From contig NZ_BSSA01000012.1 of NCBI RefSeq assembly GCF_030268885.1, forward strand, positions 1 to 64,000: a DNA stretch of 64,000 bases. Direction: 5' to 3'. Source of the stretch: Kitasatospora phosalacinea (GTDB taxonomy: Bacteria > Actinomycetota > Actinomycetes > Streptomycetales > Streptomycetaceae). A model generated the notes under the pieces. It was not told where the DNA came from and searched no databases. It worked only from the letters and a program-made list of their open reading frames with translations. A program made the position numbers and the translations under genes. Positions within the stretch are counted from its first letter, which is position 1. Each line of letters begins with the position of its first letter. Positions 49,321 through 57,813 of the stretch are shown here, one piece after another.

Positions 49321-50664
49321 ATGGGCAAGCAGCTGCACTTCAACCTGTTCATCCACGACACCGGCCACCACGAAGCCTCCTGGCGGCTGCCGGAGTCCGA
49401 TCCCGCCGCCGACCTGGACCTGGCCTTCCACCAGCGGCTGACCCGCATCGCCGAGGAGGCGAAGTTCGACTCGGTGTTCCTCGCCGACAGCCCGTCGCTG
49501 TGGGGCGATCCCAGCCGCCGTCCCTCGGGCAAGCTGGAGCCGACCGTGCTGCTGGCCGCGCTCGCCGCCGGGACCAGCCGGATCGGACTGATCGCCACCG
49601 CCTCGACCAGCTACAACGAGCCGTACAACCTGGCGCGGCGGTTCGCCTCGCTCGACCACCTCTCCGGCGGCCGCGCGGGCTGGAACATCGTCACCACGGC
49701 CGGTGACGCGGCGGCCCGCAACTTCGGCCTGGAGGGGCAGCCGCTGCACCGCACCCGCTACGAGCGGGCGGCGGAGTTCCTGGAGGTGTCCACCAAGCTG
49801 TGGGACAGCTGGGCCGACGGGGCGCTGGTGGCGGACAAGGAGGCGGGCGTGCACGCCAGCCCCGACCGGGTGCGCCCGGTCGACCACCGCGGCCGCTTCT
49901 TCCGGGTCGAGGGGGCGCTGAACGTGCGCCGCTCGCCGCAGGCGTACCCGCTGCTGGTGCAGGCCGGGTCGTCGGAGGACGGCAGGGAGTTCGCCGCGCG
50001 GTGGGCCGAGGCGGTGTTCACCGCGCAGCCGACCCTCGCGGAGGGCCAGGCCTTCTACGCGGACGTCAAGCGCCGCGCGGCCGCCGCCGGACGCGACCCC
50101 GAGCACGTGAAGATCCTGCCCGGGATCGTCCCGGTGATCGGCGCCACCGAGGCCGAGGCGCGCGAGCTGGAGGCCGAACTGGACCGGCTGATCAGGCCGG
50201 AGTACGCGCGCGAGCAGCTGGCGACGGTGCTGAAGGTGGAGCCCGAGCGGCTGCGCTTCGACGAGCAGCTCCCCGCGGACCTGCCCACCGAGGACGAGGT
50301 CGAGGGCGCCAAGAGCCGCTACACGCTGATCGTGGACCTGGCGCGCCGGGAGCGCCTGACGGTGCGCCAGCTGATCGGGCGGCTCGGCGGCGGCCGCGGC
50401 CACCGCACCTTCACCGGCACGCCGGTGCAGGTGGCCGACACGATCCAGCACTGGTTCGAGCACGGCGCGGCCGACGGCTTCAACGTGATGCCCGCGGTGC
50501 TGCCGTCCGGGCTGGAGGTGTTCGTGGCGGAGGTGCTGCCGATCCTGCGCGGGCGCGGCCTGTTCCGCACCGAGTACGAGGGCACCACGCTGCGCGAGCA
50601 CTACGGCCTGCCCCGGCCCGCCAACCAGTACGCGTTCGCCGGGGCCGCCGCCGTGTCCGCCTGA
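49321..50664 (+). CDS. NtaA/SnaA/DszA-type FMN-dependent monooxygenase
   Basis: 447 aa from ATG 49321 (ACGGAGGACCGCCCC upstream). LLM-fold signature of the nitrilotriacetate/DszA/SfnG group: HFNLFIHDTGHHEASWR, IAEEAKFDSVFLADSPSLWG, GLIATASTSYNEPYNLARRF, LSGGRAGWNIVTTAGDAAAR, NFGLEGQPLHRTRYERAAEF and the long insertion typical of this group. Such enzymes attack sulfones, sulfides or aromatic sulfur compounds as well as aminopolycarboxylates. In this operon a second C-S bond-cleaving step is likely. It is the last gene; a stem-loop follows. Confidence 0.9.
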   Translation: MGKQLHFNLFIHDTGHHEASWRLPESDPAADLDLAFHQRLTRIAEEAKFDSVFLADSPSLWGDPSRRPSGKLEPTVLLAALAAGTSRIGLIATASTSYNEPYNLARRFASLDHLSGGRAGWNIVTTAGDAAARNFGLEGQPLHRTRYERAAEFLEVSTKLWDSWADGALVADKEAGVHASPDRVRPVDHRGRFFRVEGALNVRRSPQAYPLLVQAGSSEDGREFAARWAEAVFTAQPTLAEGQAFYADVKRRAAAAGRDPEHVKILPGIVPVIGATEAEARELEAELDRLIRPEYAREQLATVLKVEPERLRFDEQLPADLPTEDEVEGAKSRYTLIVDLARRERLTVRQLIGRLGGGRGHRTFTGTPVQVADTIQHWFEHGAADGFNVMPAVLPSGLEVFVAEVLPILRGRGLFRTEYEGTTLREHYGLPRPANQYAFAGAAAVSA

Positions 50665-50672
50665 GCGTCCGA

Positions 50673-50691
50673 GCGCCCGAGGACCGGGCGC
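50673..50691. terminator. short GC hairpin between convergent genes
   Basis: GCGCCC (50673-50678) and GGGCGC (50686-50691) with a 7-base loop, between the monooxygenase (+) and the LysR gene (-). Short, so moderate confidence. Confidence 0.5.
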
Positions 50692-50702
50692 CGTGCTGCG
50701 GT

Positions 50703-51632
50703 TCAGGCGGCCGCCGGGGCGAGGCCGGCGAGGGCGGAGCGGACCTGGTGGCGGAACCAGCGCTGGGCCGGGTCGCTGTCGTGGCGCGGGTGCCAGCCCA
50801 TGGAGATGTCGATGGGCGGCAGGGGCAGCGGGATCGGCAGCGCGGTCAGGCCGAGGGCGGCGACCAGGGGTGCGCCGGTGCGCGCCGGGACCTGGCTCAC
50901 CAGGTCGGAGGCGGCGACGAGTTGGAGCGCGGAGGCGAAGGTCGGCATCGCCGCGACCACCCGGCGCCGCAGCCCGACGGCCTCCAGCGCGTCGTCCAGC
51001 GGCCCGCGCAGGCGCCCGCGCCGGGAGGGGACGACGTGCAGCGCGTCCGCGAGCGCGGCCGGGGTGAGGGGGCCGCGGGTGAGCGGGTGCCCGGGCCGGA
51101 CGGCGGTGGCCATCGCGTCGACCAGCAGCGGCTCGACGCGGGTCTCCGGTGCCGGGGCGGTGATCACCCGGACCTCCAGGTCGGCCCTGCCCTCGCGCAG
51201 GACCAGGTCGTCGGGGTCGGGGCCCTCGGAGAGCAGGACGACGGTCACCTCCGGCGCGCTGCGGCGCAGGCGCGGCAGCAGGCGGTCGGCGAGGGCCCCG
51301 GCGAGCAGGTCGTTGGCGACGACGGTGAACGTCCGCTCCAGCCGGGCCGGGTCCACCGGGCGGTCCCGGGCGAACAGGGCGCGCGAGCGCTCCAGGACGG
51401 CCTTCACCTCCGCGTGCACCGCCTCGGCGCGCGGGGTCGGCACCATCGTCTGCCCGGAGCGGACCAGGATCGGGTCGTCGAACGCGGTGCGGATCCGGGC
51501 CAGCGTCCGGCTCATCGCGGGTGCGGAGAGGCCGAGCCGGTCGGCGGCGGCGGAGACCGAGCACTCGTCGAGCAGGACGTCGAGCGCGGTGAGGAGGTTC
51601 AGGTCGACGTCCCGGGTGGTGGTGGCGGCCAC
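50703..51632 (-). CDS. LysR-family transcriptional regulator
   Basis: 309 aa from GTG 51630-51632, chosen because GGGAGG lies six bases upstream; the longer frame starts with a poor leader. The helix-turn-helix (DLNLLTALDVLLDECSVSAA, ADRLGLSAPAMSRTLARIR) is followed by a periplasmic-binding-protein-like effector domain. It is divergent from a multidrug-type MFS gene with a LysR-box-like dyad in between, so its target is most likely the exporter rather than the sulfur operon it faces. Confidence 0.9.
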   Translation of the reverse strand: MAATTTRDVDLNLLTALDVLLDECSVSAAADRLGLSAPAMSRTLARIRTAFDDPILVRSGQTMVPTPRAEAVHAEVKAVLERSRALFARDRPVDPARLERTFTVVANDLLAGALADRLLPRLRRSAPEVTVVLLSEGPDPDDLVLREGRADLEVRVITAPAPETRVEPLLVDAMATAVRPGHPLTRGPLTPAALADALHVVPSRRGRLRGPLDDALEAVGLRRRVVAAMPTFASALQLVAASDLVSQVPARTGAPLVAALGLTALPIPLPLPPIDISMGWHPRHDSDPAQRWFRHQVRSALAGLAPAAA

Positions 51633-51664
51633 GGGTGCCCTCCCAGCTGGATGATTGCGTCCGG

Positions 51665-51690
51665 TGCACTGTACTCGTGCAACGGGTGCA
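51665..51690. promoter_or_regulatory. LysR-type operator candidate
   Basis: TGCAC-N7-GTGCA (51665-51681) is a perfect dyad with the T-N11-A character of LysR boxes. A further GTGCA half-site lies at 51686-51690. It sits in the 124-base divergent gap between lysR and the MFS gene. Confidence 0.6.
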
Positions 51691-51756
51691 TTTGTCGTCA
51701 TGGCGGTCCGCCCCTAGCGTCTCCCCCAGTGAGGTCCACGACCTGGAGGGGACGAG

Positions 51757-53172
51757 ATGAAGACCGAGCACCTGTCCGTCGGGCGCGCCGCGCCCGGTGA
51801 GCCGACGAGCGCGAAGCGGGTGGGGGCCGGGGGCACCGTCGCCCTGATGTCCCTGTGCGCGGGGACGCTGCAGGCCATGGCCGCCGCAATGAACCTCGCG
51901 GTGCCCTCGATCGCGCGCAGCGCCCTGCACCCGGGCCCGACCGCGCTCGTGTGGATCGTGGACGCGTACCTGATCGCCTTCGCCTGCCTGCTCGTGCCCG
52001 GCGGTGCGCTGGCCGACCGGCTCGGGCGCAAGGGGGTCCTGCTGGCGGGGCTGGGCCTGTTCGCGGGCGGCGGGCTGCTCGCGGCCTGGGCCGGGAGCGT
52101 GCCGCTGCTGATCGCCGGGCGGCTGGTCGCCGGGGTGGGCGCCGCCCTCGCCCTGCCCGTCACGCTCGGGCTGCTGGTGCTGGTCGTCCCGCAGGCCGGT
52201 CGCCCGGCGGCCGTGGCGACCTGGACGGCGTCGCTCGCCGTCGGCGGCATCCTCGGCAACGTGGTCGGCGGCGTCGTGCTCGAACTCCTGCCCTGGCAGG
52301 GGCTGTTCCTGGTGTTCGGCACGGCGGGGGCGCTGCTCCTGCTGGCCTGCGCGCGGTGCGCGCCCCGGACTCCCCGGCGGGCCGTCCCGCTGGACGCGCC
52401 GGGCTCGGTGCTGCTGGCCGCGGCGATCGTCGCCCTGGTCCACGGCCTGATCGAGGGCCGCGAGCGCGGCTGGACCTCCGCCTGGGTGCTCGGCTCCTTC
52501 GCCGCCGCGGTGGCGGTAGCGGCGGTGTACGTCCGGGTGGCGCTGCGCCGCGAGCACCCGCTGCTGGACCCGCGGGTGTTCGCGCTGCGCCCGGTGCGGG
52601 CCGGGACGGCCGGAGTGGCGGTGGCCTTCGCCGGGGCGTTCGCGATGTTCTACGTCAACGCCCAGTACCTGACGCTGGCCCACGGCTACTCCCTCGCCCT
52701 GGCGGGCTTCGCCATCGCGCCGATCGCCGTCGCCATGACGCTGGCCTCGCGCTCCTCCGGCCGGCTGGTGGAGCGCTGGGGCGCGAAGCGGGTGGTCGCG
52801 CTCGGCTTCGCCGGGCTGGTGGCCGGTCTCGGCGCCTTCTCCTTCGTCGGCGCCGGCACCCCGTACGCCCTGTACCTCCTGTGCCCGGCGCTCGCCCTGG
52901 CCGGCATCGGCCTGGCGCTGCCCCCGCTGTCCGGCGGCATCATGGCCGCGCTGCCCGCCGACCGGGCCGGTACGGGCTCCGGGCTCAACGGCGCCGCCCG
53001 CGAGGTGGGCAGTGCCGTCGGTGTCGCGGCGATGGGCACCGCGCTGGGCGCCCACGCCGTCGGCTCCGGGGCCTCGGCCGCCGCCCTCAGCGCCGCGATG
53101 GACTCCGGCTTCCGGGTGGTCGCCGTCGTGGTGGCCCTGGCCGCCGTCCTCGTCGTGCGCTGGACCGACTGA
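51757..53172 (+). CDS. MFS drug-efflux transporter (DHA2, 14-span type)
   Basis: 471 aa from ATG 51757 (GGAGGGGACGAG upstream). About 14 hydrophobic spans; motif A in GGALADRLGRKGVLLAG, the antiporter motif C region GGILGNVVGGVVLE, and a second motif-A-like loop SSGRLVERWGAKRVVALG. It exports small lipophilic compounds driven by protons. Regulation by the divergent LysR protein is likely. Confidence 0.9.
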   Translation: MKTEHLSVGRAAPGEPTSAKRVGAGGTVALMSLCAGTLQAMAAAMNLAVPSIARSALHPGPTALVWIVDAYLIAFACLLVPGGALADRLGRKGVLLAGLGLFAGGGLLAAWAGSVPLLIAGRLVAGVGAALALPVTLGLLVLVVPQAGRPAAVATWTASLAVGGILGNVVGGVVLELLPWQGLFLVFGTAGALLLLACARCAPRTPRRAVPLDAPGSVLLAAAIVALVHGLIEGRERGWTSAWVLGSFAAAVAVAAVYVRVALRREHPLLDPRVFALRPVRAGTAGVAVAFAGAFAMFYVNAQYLTLAHGYSLALAGFAIAPIAVAMTLASRSSGRLVERWGAKRVVALGFAGLVAGLGAFSFVGAGTPYALYLLCPALALAGIGLALPPLSGGIMAALPADRAGTGSGLNGAAREVGSAVGVAAMGTALGAHAVGSGASAAALSAAMDSGFRVVAVVVALAAVLVVRWTD

Positions 53173-53213
53173 GCGGGGCCGCTCCCGGCCGGAGGGCCGG
53201 ACCGCCCCGGAGC

Positions 53214-53245
53214 GCCGGGCCCGCGGGCCGCCCGCGGGGCCCGGC
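53214..53245. terminator. bidirectional terminator
   Basis: GCCGGGCCCGCGGG and its near-exact complement (53214-53245) lie between the convergent MFS and YihY-type genes. Confidence 0.8.
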
Positions 53246-53259
53246 CGAAGGACCTGCGC

Positions 53260-54231
53260 TCAGGGGCAGGTGGCGGGCGGCTCCGCGGCGGGGCGGGAGG
53301 TGCCGAGGTGCCCGGCGGCGCGGTGCAGTTCGGCCGTGAACTGCGCGCCCGCCAGCAGTGCCAGGTTGGTCAGCCACAGCCAGACCAGGAAGACCACCGT
53401 CCCCGCCAGCGAACCGTACAGGCGGCTGTAGGTGCCGAAGGCACTGGTGTACAGGGCGAAGCCCGCCGAGAAGACCAGCCAGAGCGCCGCGGCCAGGACG
53501 CCGCCCGGCAGGCTGCCCCACCGGCGCCAGGCCGGCTCGGGGCCGGTGCGGAAGACGACCAGCACCAGCGCCGCCGCCACCACCAGCAGCACGGGCCAGC
53601 GCACCACCGACCACACCAGCGGGGCCGTCCCGCCCAGGTGCAGCACCTCTCCCGCCTCCTGCGCGAGCGGGCCGCTCAGGATCAGCGCCAGGGCACTCAC
53701 GGCCAGCAGCACCAGCAGCACGGCCGCGGTCGCCACGATCCGCGGGGCCTTGCGCAGCGGGGAGCGCCGGTCGCTGGTGCCGTGCATCCGATGCAGCGCC
53801 CGCCGGAACACCGCCAGGTAGCTGCAGCACGACCACAGCGCGCTGCCGGTCCCCGCGGCCATCAGCGTCCAACCGGTCGAGCCGCCGCCCAGCGCCTGGA
53901 TCAGCACCCCGCCGAGCTCCGTCCCCGCCTGGCCCGGCACCACCCCCGCCAGGTGCACCGCCGCCTCCCGGGCCGCCGCCGGGCTGATCAGCGCGAAGCC
54001 CACCACCGTGGCCAGCAGCGCCGGGAGGATCGCCAGGATCGCGTAGTACGTCAGGGCCGCCGCGAAGTCGGTGACGTCCTCGTTCCACATCGTCAGCGGC
54101 GTGCGCCGCAGCGCCCGCCCCCACCGTCTCCTCCCGCCCGACGACCGGACCACCGCGAACCCCCACCGCTGAGAGAACCGAACGCGTCCGAGCGGCCGCC
54201 CGGACCGGCTTCCCGCTCCACCCGGCCCCAA
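53260..54231 (-). CDS. YihY/virulence-factor BrkB-family membrane protein
   Basis: Up to 323 aa. The longest frame starts at TTG 54231, but an internal start nearer MWNEDVTDFAAALTYYAILA is equally plausible. Six membrane spans; family blocks FAAALTYYAILAILPALLAT, LWSCCSYLAVFRRALHRMHG, GGVLAAALWLVFSAGFALYT, TYSRLYGSLAGTVVFLVWLW. Inner membrane; function of the family is unproven. Confidence 0.85.
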   Translation of the reverse strand: MGPGGAGSRSGRPLGRVRFSQRWGFAVVRSSGGRRRWGRALRRTPLTMWNEDVTDFAAALTYYAILAILPALLATVVGFALISPAAAREAAVHLAGVVPGQAGTELGGVLIQALGGGSTGWTLMAAGTGSALWSCCSYLAVFRRALHRMHGTSDRRSPLRKAPRIVATAAVLLVLLAVSALALILSGPLAQEAGEVLHLGGTAPLVWSVVRWPVLLVVAAALVLVVFRTGPEPAWRRWGSLPGGVLAAALWLVFSAGFALYTSAFGTYSRLYGSLAGTVVFLVWLWLTNLALLAGAQFTAELHRAAGHLGTSRPAAEPPATCP

Positions 54232-54295
54232 ACCGCGGGGCGGGCGACCGACGGGCCACGCCGCCGGGCCGCTGCTCGGGCAACGGGCCGGGGAG

Positions 54296-54706
54296 TCACG
54301 GCGCGGGCCGCCGACGGGGGTTGACCTCCACCAGGTCGTCCACTCCCAGTTCCCGGTAGCGGTGGTGCGCCCGGTAGCGGGTGGCCACGCTGAGCACCGT
54401 GGCCACGGACTGTCCGAGGACGTGCGGGTCGATGCCGGTGCGGGCGCGGTGGACCGCGGTGCCGAGGACGTGCAGGAGGTGGTCCTTGACCGTGCCCGGC
54501 CCCGGGCCGAACTCCTCCTCGACCTGCTCGCGGCAGAAGGCGTACAGCTCCGGGAGGAGGACCAGGGCGGACTTCGCCCGGTGCCCGCTCCCGGTCGGCG
54601 GGTACCCGGTGGCCGGCGCGTGCGGCAGGGGGACGGGTGCCGACGACGGGGCCTTCCGGTTCGGGTCGTCCGCGAAGGGGCCCGCGCCGGGAAGGGGCTG
54701 GGTCAT
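54296..54706 (-). CDS. hypothetical protein
   Basis: 136 aa from ATG 54704-54706, with GAGGAG five bases upstream. After a Pro-rich first 40 residues comes a helical part (KSALVLLPELYAFCREQVEE, HLLHVLGTAVHRARTGIDPH) and a basic end. No family recognised. Divergent from 54914-55498. Confidence 0.65.
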   Translation of the reverse strand: MTQPLPGAGPFADDPNRKAPSSAPVPLPHAPATGYPPTGSGHRAKSALVLLPELYAFCREQVEEEFGPGPGTVKDHLLHVLGTAVHRARTGIDPHVLGQSVATVLSVATRYRAHHRYRELGVDDLVEVNPRRRPAP

Positions 54707-54913
54707 GGGTACTCCTCGGTCGGGAACGGGAGCCGCTCGCACGGTCACGGCCCCGGCGCGGGGCGTCACGTGCGCGTCGCCCACCGTACCGGGCCGGTGG
54801 GCGGGTTCGGCCCACGGGGTGCGTGCGCGAACGCTCGGACGACTCCCCGGAGGCATACGCGCGTCCTCGGGAACCGGCGTGACCTCGAGGGCCGGTACGG
54901 GGTTGGGCAGGGC

Positions 54914-55498
54914 ATGGACACCTACGGCGTGGTCGTCACCGGCCGCTTCCCCGCTCCCGCAGCGCTCGCCCCGGACGACGGCGGGGCCGGCCGGGGCGGG
55001 CCGGACCTCCGGTACGAGGACCTCCGGTACGAGCCGGACCTGCAGGAGCGGCGGGCGATGGCGCGGGCGCGCGGGGCCGGGGAACGCGCCGCGGCGTGGG
55101 TGCGGGCGCTGGCCGGGCGGCAGCCGGAGCGCTCCCACGGCCGGACGCTGCTGCGCACGGCCGCGGCGCTGGAGGCGGCCAGCGGGGCGGCGGTCGTGCC
55201 GGGCGGGGACGGCTCGGCCCTGGACGGCGGCAGCCGCTACCACCTGCTCGCGTCGTGGGCGATCGGCCCGGTCTACCACTACGGCCGGGACGCGCGGACG
55301 CTGCCCGAGCTGACCGGCGCCGAGCGCCTGGCGCTGGTGGCGGCGTGCGCGCTGGCCGCGGCGATGCCCGGCACGGTCGGCGGCGACTTCGCCCCGGAGC
55401 TGGACGTCCTGGCCGCCGCCCTGGAGGACGCCGTCCGGGCCGGACGGGGCGCCGCCCCCTCCTCCCCCGCCGACGCCCGTCCGCCGGAGGCTCCCTGA
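54914..55498 (+). CDS. hypothetical protein
   Basis: 194 aa from ATG 54914. Ala-rich and charged, with RAMARARGAGERAAAWVRAL, RYHLLASWAIGPVYHYGRDA and an Ala-rich hydrophobic helix LALVAACALAAAMP. An ADLRYED-type direct repeat (LRYEDLRYE) occurs near residue 33. Codon usage is host-like. No family recognised. Confidence 0.6.
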   Translation: MDTYGVVVTGRFPAPAALAPDDGGAGRGGPDLRYEDLRYEPDLQERRAMARARGAGERAAAWVRALAGRQPERSHGRTLLRTAAALEAASGAAVVPGGDGSALDGGSRYHLLASWAIGPVYHYGRDARTLPELTGAERLALVAACALAAAMPGTVGGDFAPELDVLAAALEDAVRAGRGAAPSSPADARPPEAP

Positions 55499-55546
55499 CG
55501 ACCGGTCGACGACGGCGGAGGGGGGCCGCCCGGCCGCGGGAGGCGC

Positions 55547-56728
55547 TCAGAAGGCGTAGCGCACCCGCAGCCACGGGGCGCGGGCGCCGATCAGCGCACG
55601 CAGCGTCTCGACGGCGGACGCCTTGACACCGGCGCGGTAGCGCACGTTCCGGCTGCCGTTCTGGGAGCGCTTGGGCTCCTGGAGGTCCTCCCGCCACAGG
55701 ACGTCCTCGGCGCGCGGGTGCCAGCCGAGGTTGACCTCGTGCAGCTCCTGGTTGTGCGTGAGCATGATGATCTCCGCGGCAGCCTGGGCCTTGACCCGTC
55801 CCGGGAGCGTGTCGTCCATGGCGCGCAGCAGTTCGCCCCAGTCGCGTTCCCAGCCCGGGCGGATGACCACCGGGGAGAGGTTGAAGTGCACTTCGTAGCC
55901 GGCGTCCAGGAAGTCGGCAGCCGCGGCGAGGCGCTCCGGGACCGGGGTGGTGCGGATGTCGAGGTGCCTGGAGTCGTCGGGCGGCATCACGGAGAAGCGG
56001 ATGCGGGTGCGGCCCCGGGGGTCCAGTCGCAGCAGGTCGGGGTTGACGAACTTGGTCGCGAAGGAGGCCTTGGCGGTGGGCAGGCGGCGGAAGGCCCGGA
56101 CCAGGTCTGCGGTGTTGTCGCTGATCAGGTCGTCGACCGAGCAGTCGCCGTTCTCCCCGATGTCGTAGACCCAGGCGCGCTCGTCGCACTGGTTGGGCTC
56201 GCGCTTGGGGCCGGTGGAGGCGACGTGCCGTTCCACGGCGGCGAGGACGCGCTCGACGTTGGTGAAGACGGTGATCGGGTTGGCGAAGCCCTTGCGGCGC
56301 GGGACGTAGCAGTACGCGCAGGCCATGGCGCAGCCGTTGGAGAGGGCGGGGGCGATCCAGTCGGCCGACCGTCCGTTGGGGCGGATGCCGAAGGACTTGC
56401 GCTCGCCGAGGACCAGGGTGCCGCGTTTGACCCGCACCCAGCGTTCCACGTTGCCCGCGTGGCCGTGCAGGTCGGGGATGCGCCAGTGGGAGGCCGTCTC
56501 GACGATCCGCGCACCGGGGAAGCGGGCGATGATCTGCCGGCCCCGCCAGGAGCGCGCGGCTGCGGGTTCGGCGTGGATCTCGGTCACGTCGAGCAGCCTG
56601 CGCGCCTGTTCCCCGTCGCGGAACGAACGGTCCGCCCGCTCCGCGGCCGGTGCCGAGGCGGCCAGGAGTTCGTCCAGGTCGAACAGGCCCTCGGCACCGT
56701 CTTCCGGTCCTCCGGGACGCTGTCGCAT
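55547..56728 (-). CDS. spore-photoproduct-lyase-like radical SAM protein
   Basis: 393 aa from ATG 56726-56728 (an in-frame GTG six bases earlier is an alternative). The iron-sulfur motif is CAMACAYC (C133, C137, C140; CxxxCxxC), followed by YVPRRKGFANPITVFTN, GENGDCSVDDLISDN and FSVMPPDDSRHLDIRTTPVP. These are features of the Rv2578c/SplB-like family. It could repair UV photoproducts, but in actinobacteria this paralogue's substrate is unproven. A terminator of the upstream gene lies between them, so it has its own promoter. Confidence 0.85.
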   Translation of the reverse strand: MRQRPGGPEDGAEGLFDLDELLAASAPAAERADRSFRDGEQARRLLDVTEIHAEPAAARSWRGRQIIARFPGARIVETASHWRIPDLHGHAGNVERWVRVKRGTLVLGERKSFGIRPNGRSADWIAPALSNGCAMACAYCYVPRRKGFANPITVFTNVERVLAAVERHVASTGPKREPNQCDERAWVYDIGENGDCSVDDLISDNTADLVRAFRRLPTAKASFATKFVNPDLLRLDPRGRTRIRFSVMPPDDSRHLDIRTTPVPERLAAAADFLDAGYEVHFNLSPVVIRPGWERDWGELLRAMDDTLPGRVKAQAAAEIIMLTHNQELHEVNLGWHPRAEDVLWREDLQEPKRSQNGSRNVRYRAGVKASAVETLRALIGARAPWLRVRYAF

Positions 56729-56776
56729 GCCCACCAGTGTAGGGAGGGGCGGTGACCGTCCCGGGACGGCGCGGGC

Positions 56777-56811
56777 CCTGCCCGCGGGGGGGGGGGACGG
56801 TCGCGGGCAGG
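56777..56811 (-). terminator. hairpin with an 11-G tract
   Basis: CCTGCCCGCG (56777-56786) pairs with CGCGGGCAGG (56802-56811); the loop contains an uninterrupted G11 run (56786-56796). It lies just past the stop of the DUF2267 gene on the minus strand. Confidence 0.65.
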
Positions 56812-56817
56812 CCGGCG

Positions 56818-57225
56818 TCAGGCGGCGGCGACCAGGTCCGCGCGGCCGAACAGCAGGGCGTAGCCGCGTGGCAGGTGGTCGAGGAGGCGGTCGGTGAGGC
56901 CGTCGTCGTCGGTGAGGTCGGTGAGGGCGGCCAGGACGGAGGAGGCGTCCCAGCGGGCGGCGGTGAGGCTGGTGCCGAGGGCGTGGGCGAGGCTCTCGAC
57001 GAAGGCGGGGGCGGTGACGGGGCGGGGCAGGGGCAGCTGGGCGGCGAGGACGGCACGGGCCCGTCCGGGCAGGCGGGCGGCCAGGTCGCAGCGTTCGTCA
57101 CCGGTGAGCTGGGCGCCGAGGAGGGCCAGGACGGCCTCGAGGACCCGTTCGGCTTCCGCGTCGGTGGGGTAGCGGCCGAGGTGGCGGACGTGCCGGAGGA
57201 GGTGGTGGTAGCGGGTCATGACCAT
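56818..57225 (-). CDS. DUF2267 domain protein
   Basis: 135 aa from ATG 57223-57225 with GGAAGG at six bases. The pattern YHHLLRHVRHLGRYPTDAEA, RVLEAVLALLGAQLTGDERC and DLAARLPGRARAVLAAQLPL is DUF2267, an all-helical domain common in proteins of actinobacterial stress operons. It lies 50 bases behind a second DUF2267 gene, and both C-termini carry the shared GYxLLFGR motif, so they are tandem paralogues. Confidence 0.85.
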   Translation of the reverse strand: MVMTRYHHLLRHVRHLGRYPTDAEAERVLEAVLALLGAQLTGDERCDLAARLPGRARAVLAAQLPLPRPVTAPAFVESLAHALGTSLTAARWDASSVLAALTDLTDDDGLTDRLLDHLPRGYALLFGRADLVAAA

Positions 57226-57275
57226 GGAGGGCCTTCCGGGACCGGCCGCCCGCGGGTGGCGGCGTACGAGGGTGG

Positions 57276-57680
57276 TCAGGGTCGTTCGCCTGCGGTCGGG
57301 CGGCCGAACAGCAGGTCGTAGCCGGGCGGCAGTTGGAGCAGGACGCGCCCGGTGAGGTCGTCGCCGGCGGCGTCGGCCACCGTGGACAGGACGGCGCCGA
57401 CGTCCCACAGGGCCGTGGCGTCGGTGGCCCCCTCGATCCAGGCCGCGGTCGCGCGCACGAAGCGCTCCGGGCTGAGCGGCTCGGCGGCCTGCAGGGGGTT
57501 GAGCAGGACCAGGGCCATGGTCTCCGGCAGCCGGGCGGCCAGTTCCGTGCGGACGTCACCGACCAGGTGGGCGCCGAGCAGGGCCAGGACGACCCGGGCG
57601 GCCCGCTCGGCCTCCTGCGGGGTGTCGTACTCGCCGCGCTCCCGGACCTCCTCCAGGAACGCCTCCCATCGAAGGGTCAT
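57276..57680 (-). CDS. DUF2267 domain protein (tandem paralogue)
   Basis: 134 aa from ATG 57678-57680 (GGGAGAACGGCG upstream). Blocks LRWEAFLEEVRERGEYDTPQ, EAERAARVVLALLGAHLVGD and LQLPPGYDLLFGRPTAGE. The ends of the two proteins are alike (LPPGYDLLFGRP versus LPRGYALLFGRA). It is preceded by the Hsp20 gene, 133 bases upstream on the same strand, so a heat or general-stress transcript may include all three (inference). Confidence 0.85.
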   Translation of the reverse strand: MTLRWEAFLEEVRERGEYDTPQEAERAARVVLALLGAHLVGDVRTELAARLPETMALVLLNPLQAAEPLSPERFVRATAAWIEGATDATALWDVGAVLSTVADAAGDDLTGRVLLQLPPGYDLLFGRPTAGERP

Positions 57681-57813
57681 CGCCGTTCTCCCTACCGTTC
57701 CGACGGACGGGCGCGACAGGTGCCGGGCCGGGGCCCGGCGGTCGGGGGTGTTCCGGCCGCCCCTGGCATCGAGGGGGAGGGATCGGGGCGGCGCGGAACG
57801 GCTTCGGGGCGGG

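Noticed and set aside
47983..53055. A 1690-codon open frame on the minus strand across the sulfur operon and the MFS gene
   Set aside because: It is antisense to seven well-defined genes and has the Arg/Pro/Gly/His-rich composition of a shadow frame.
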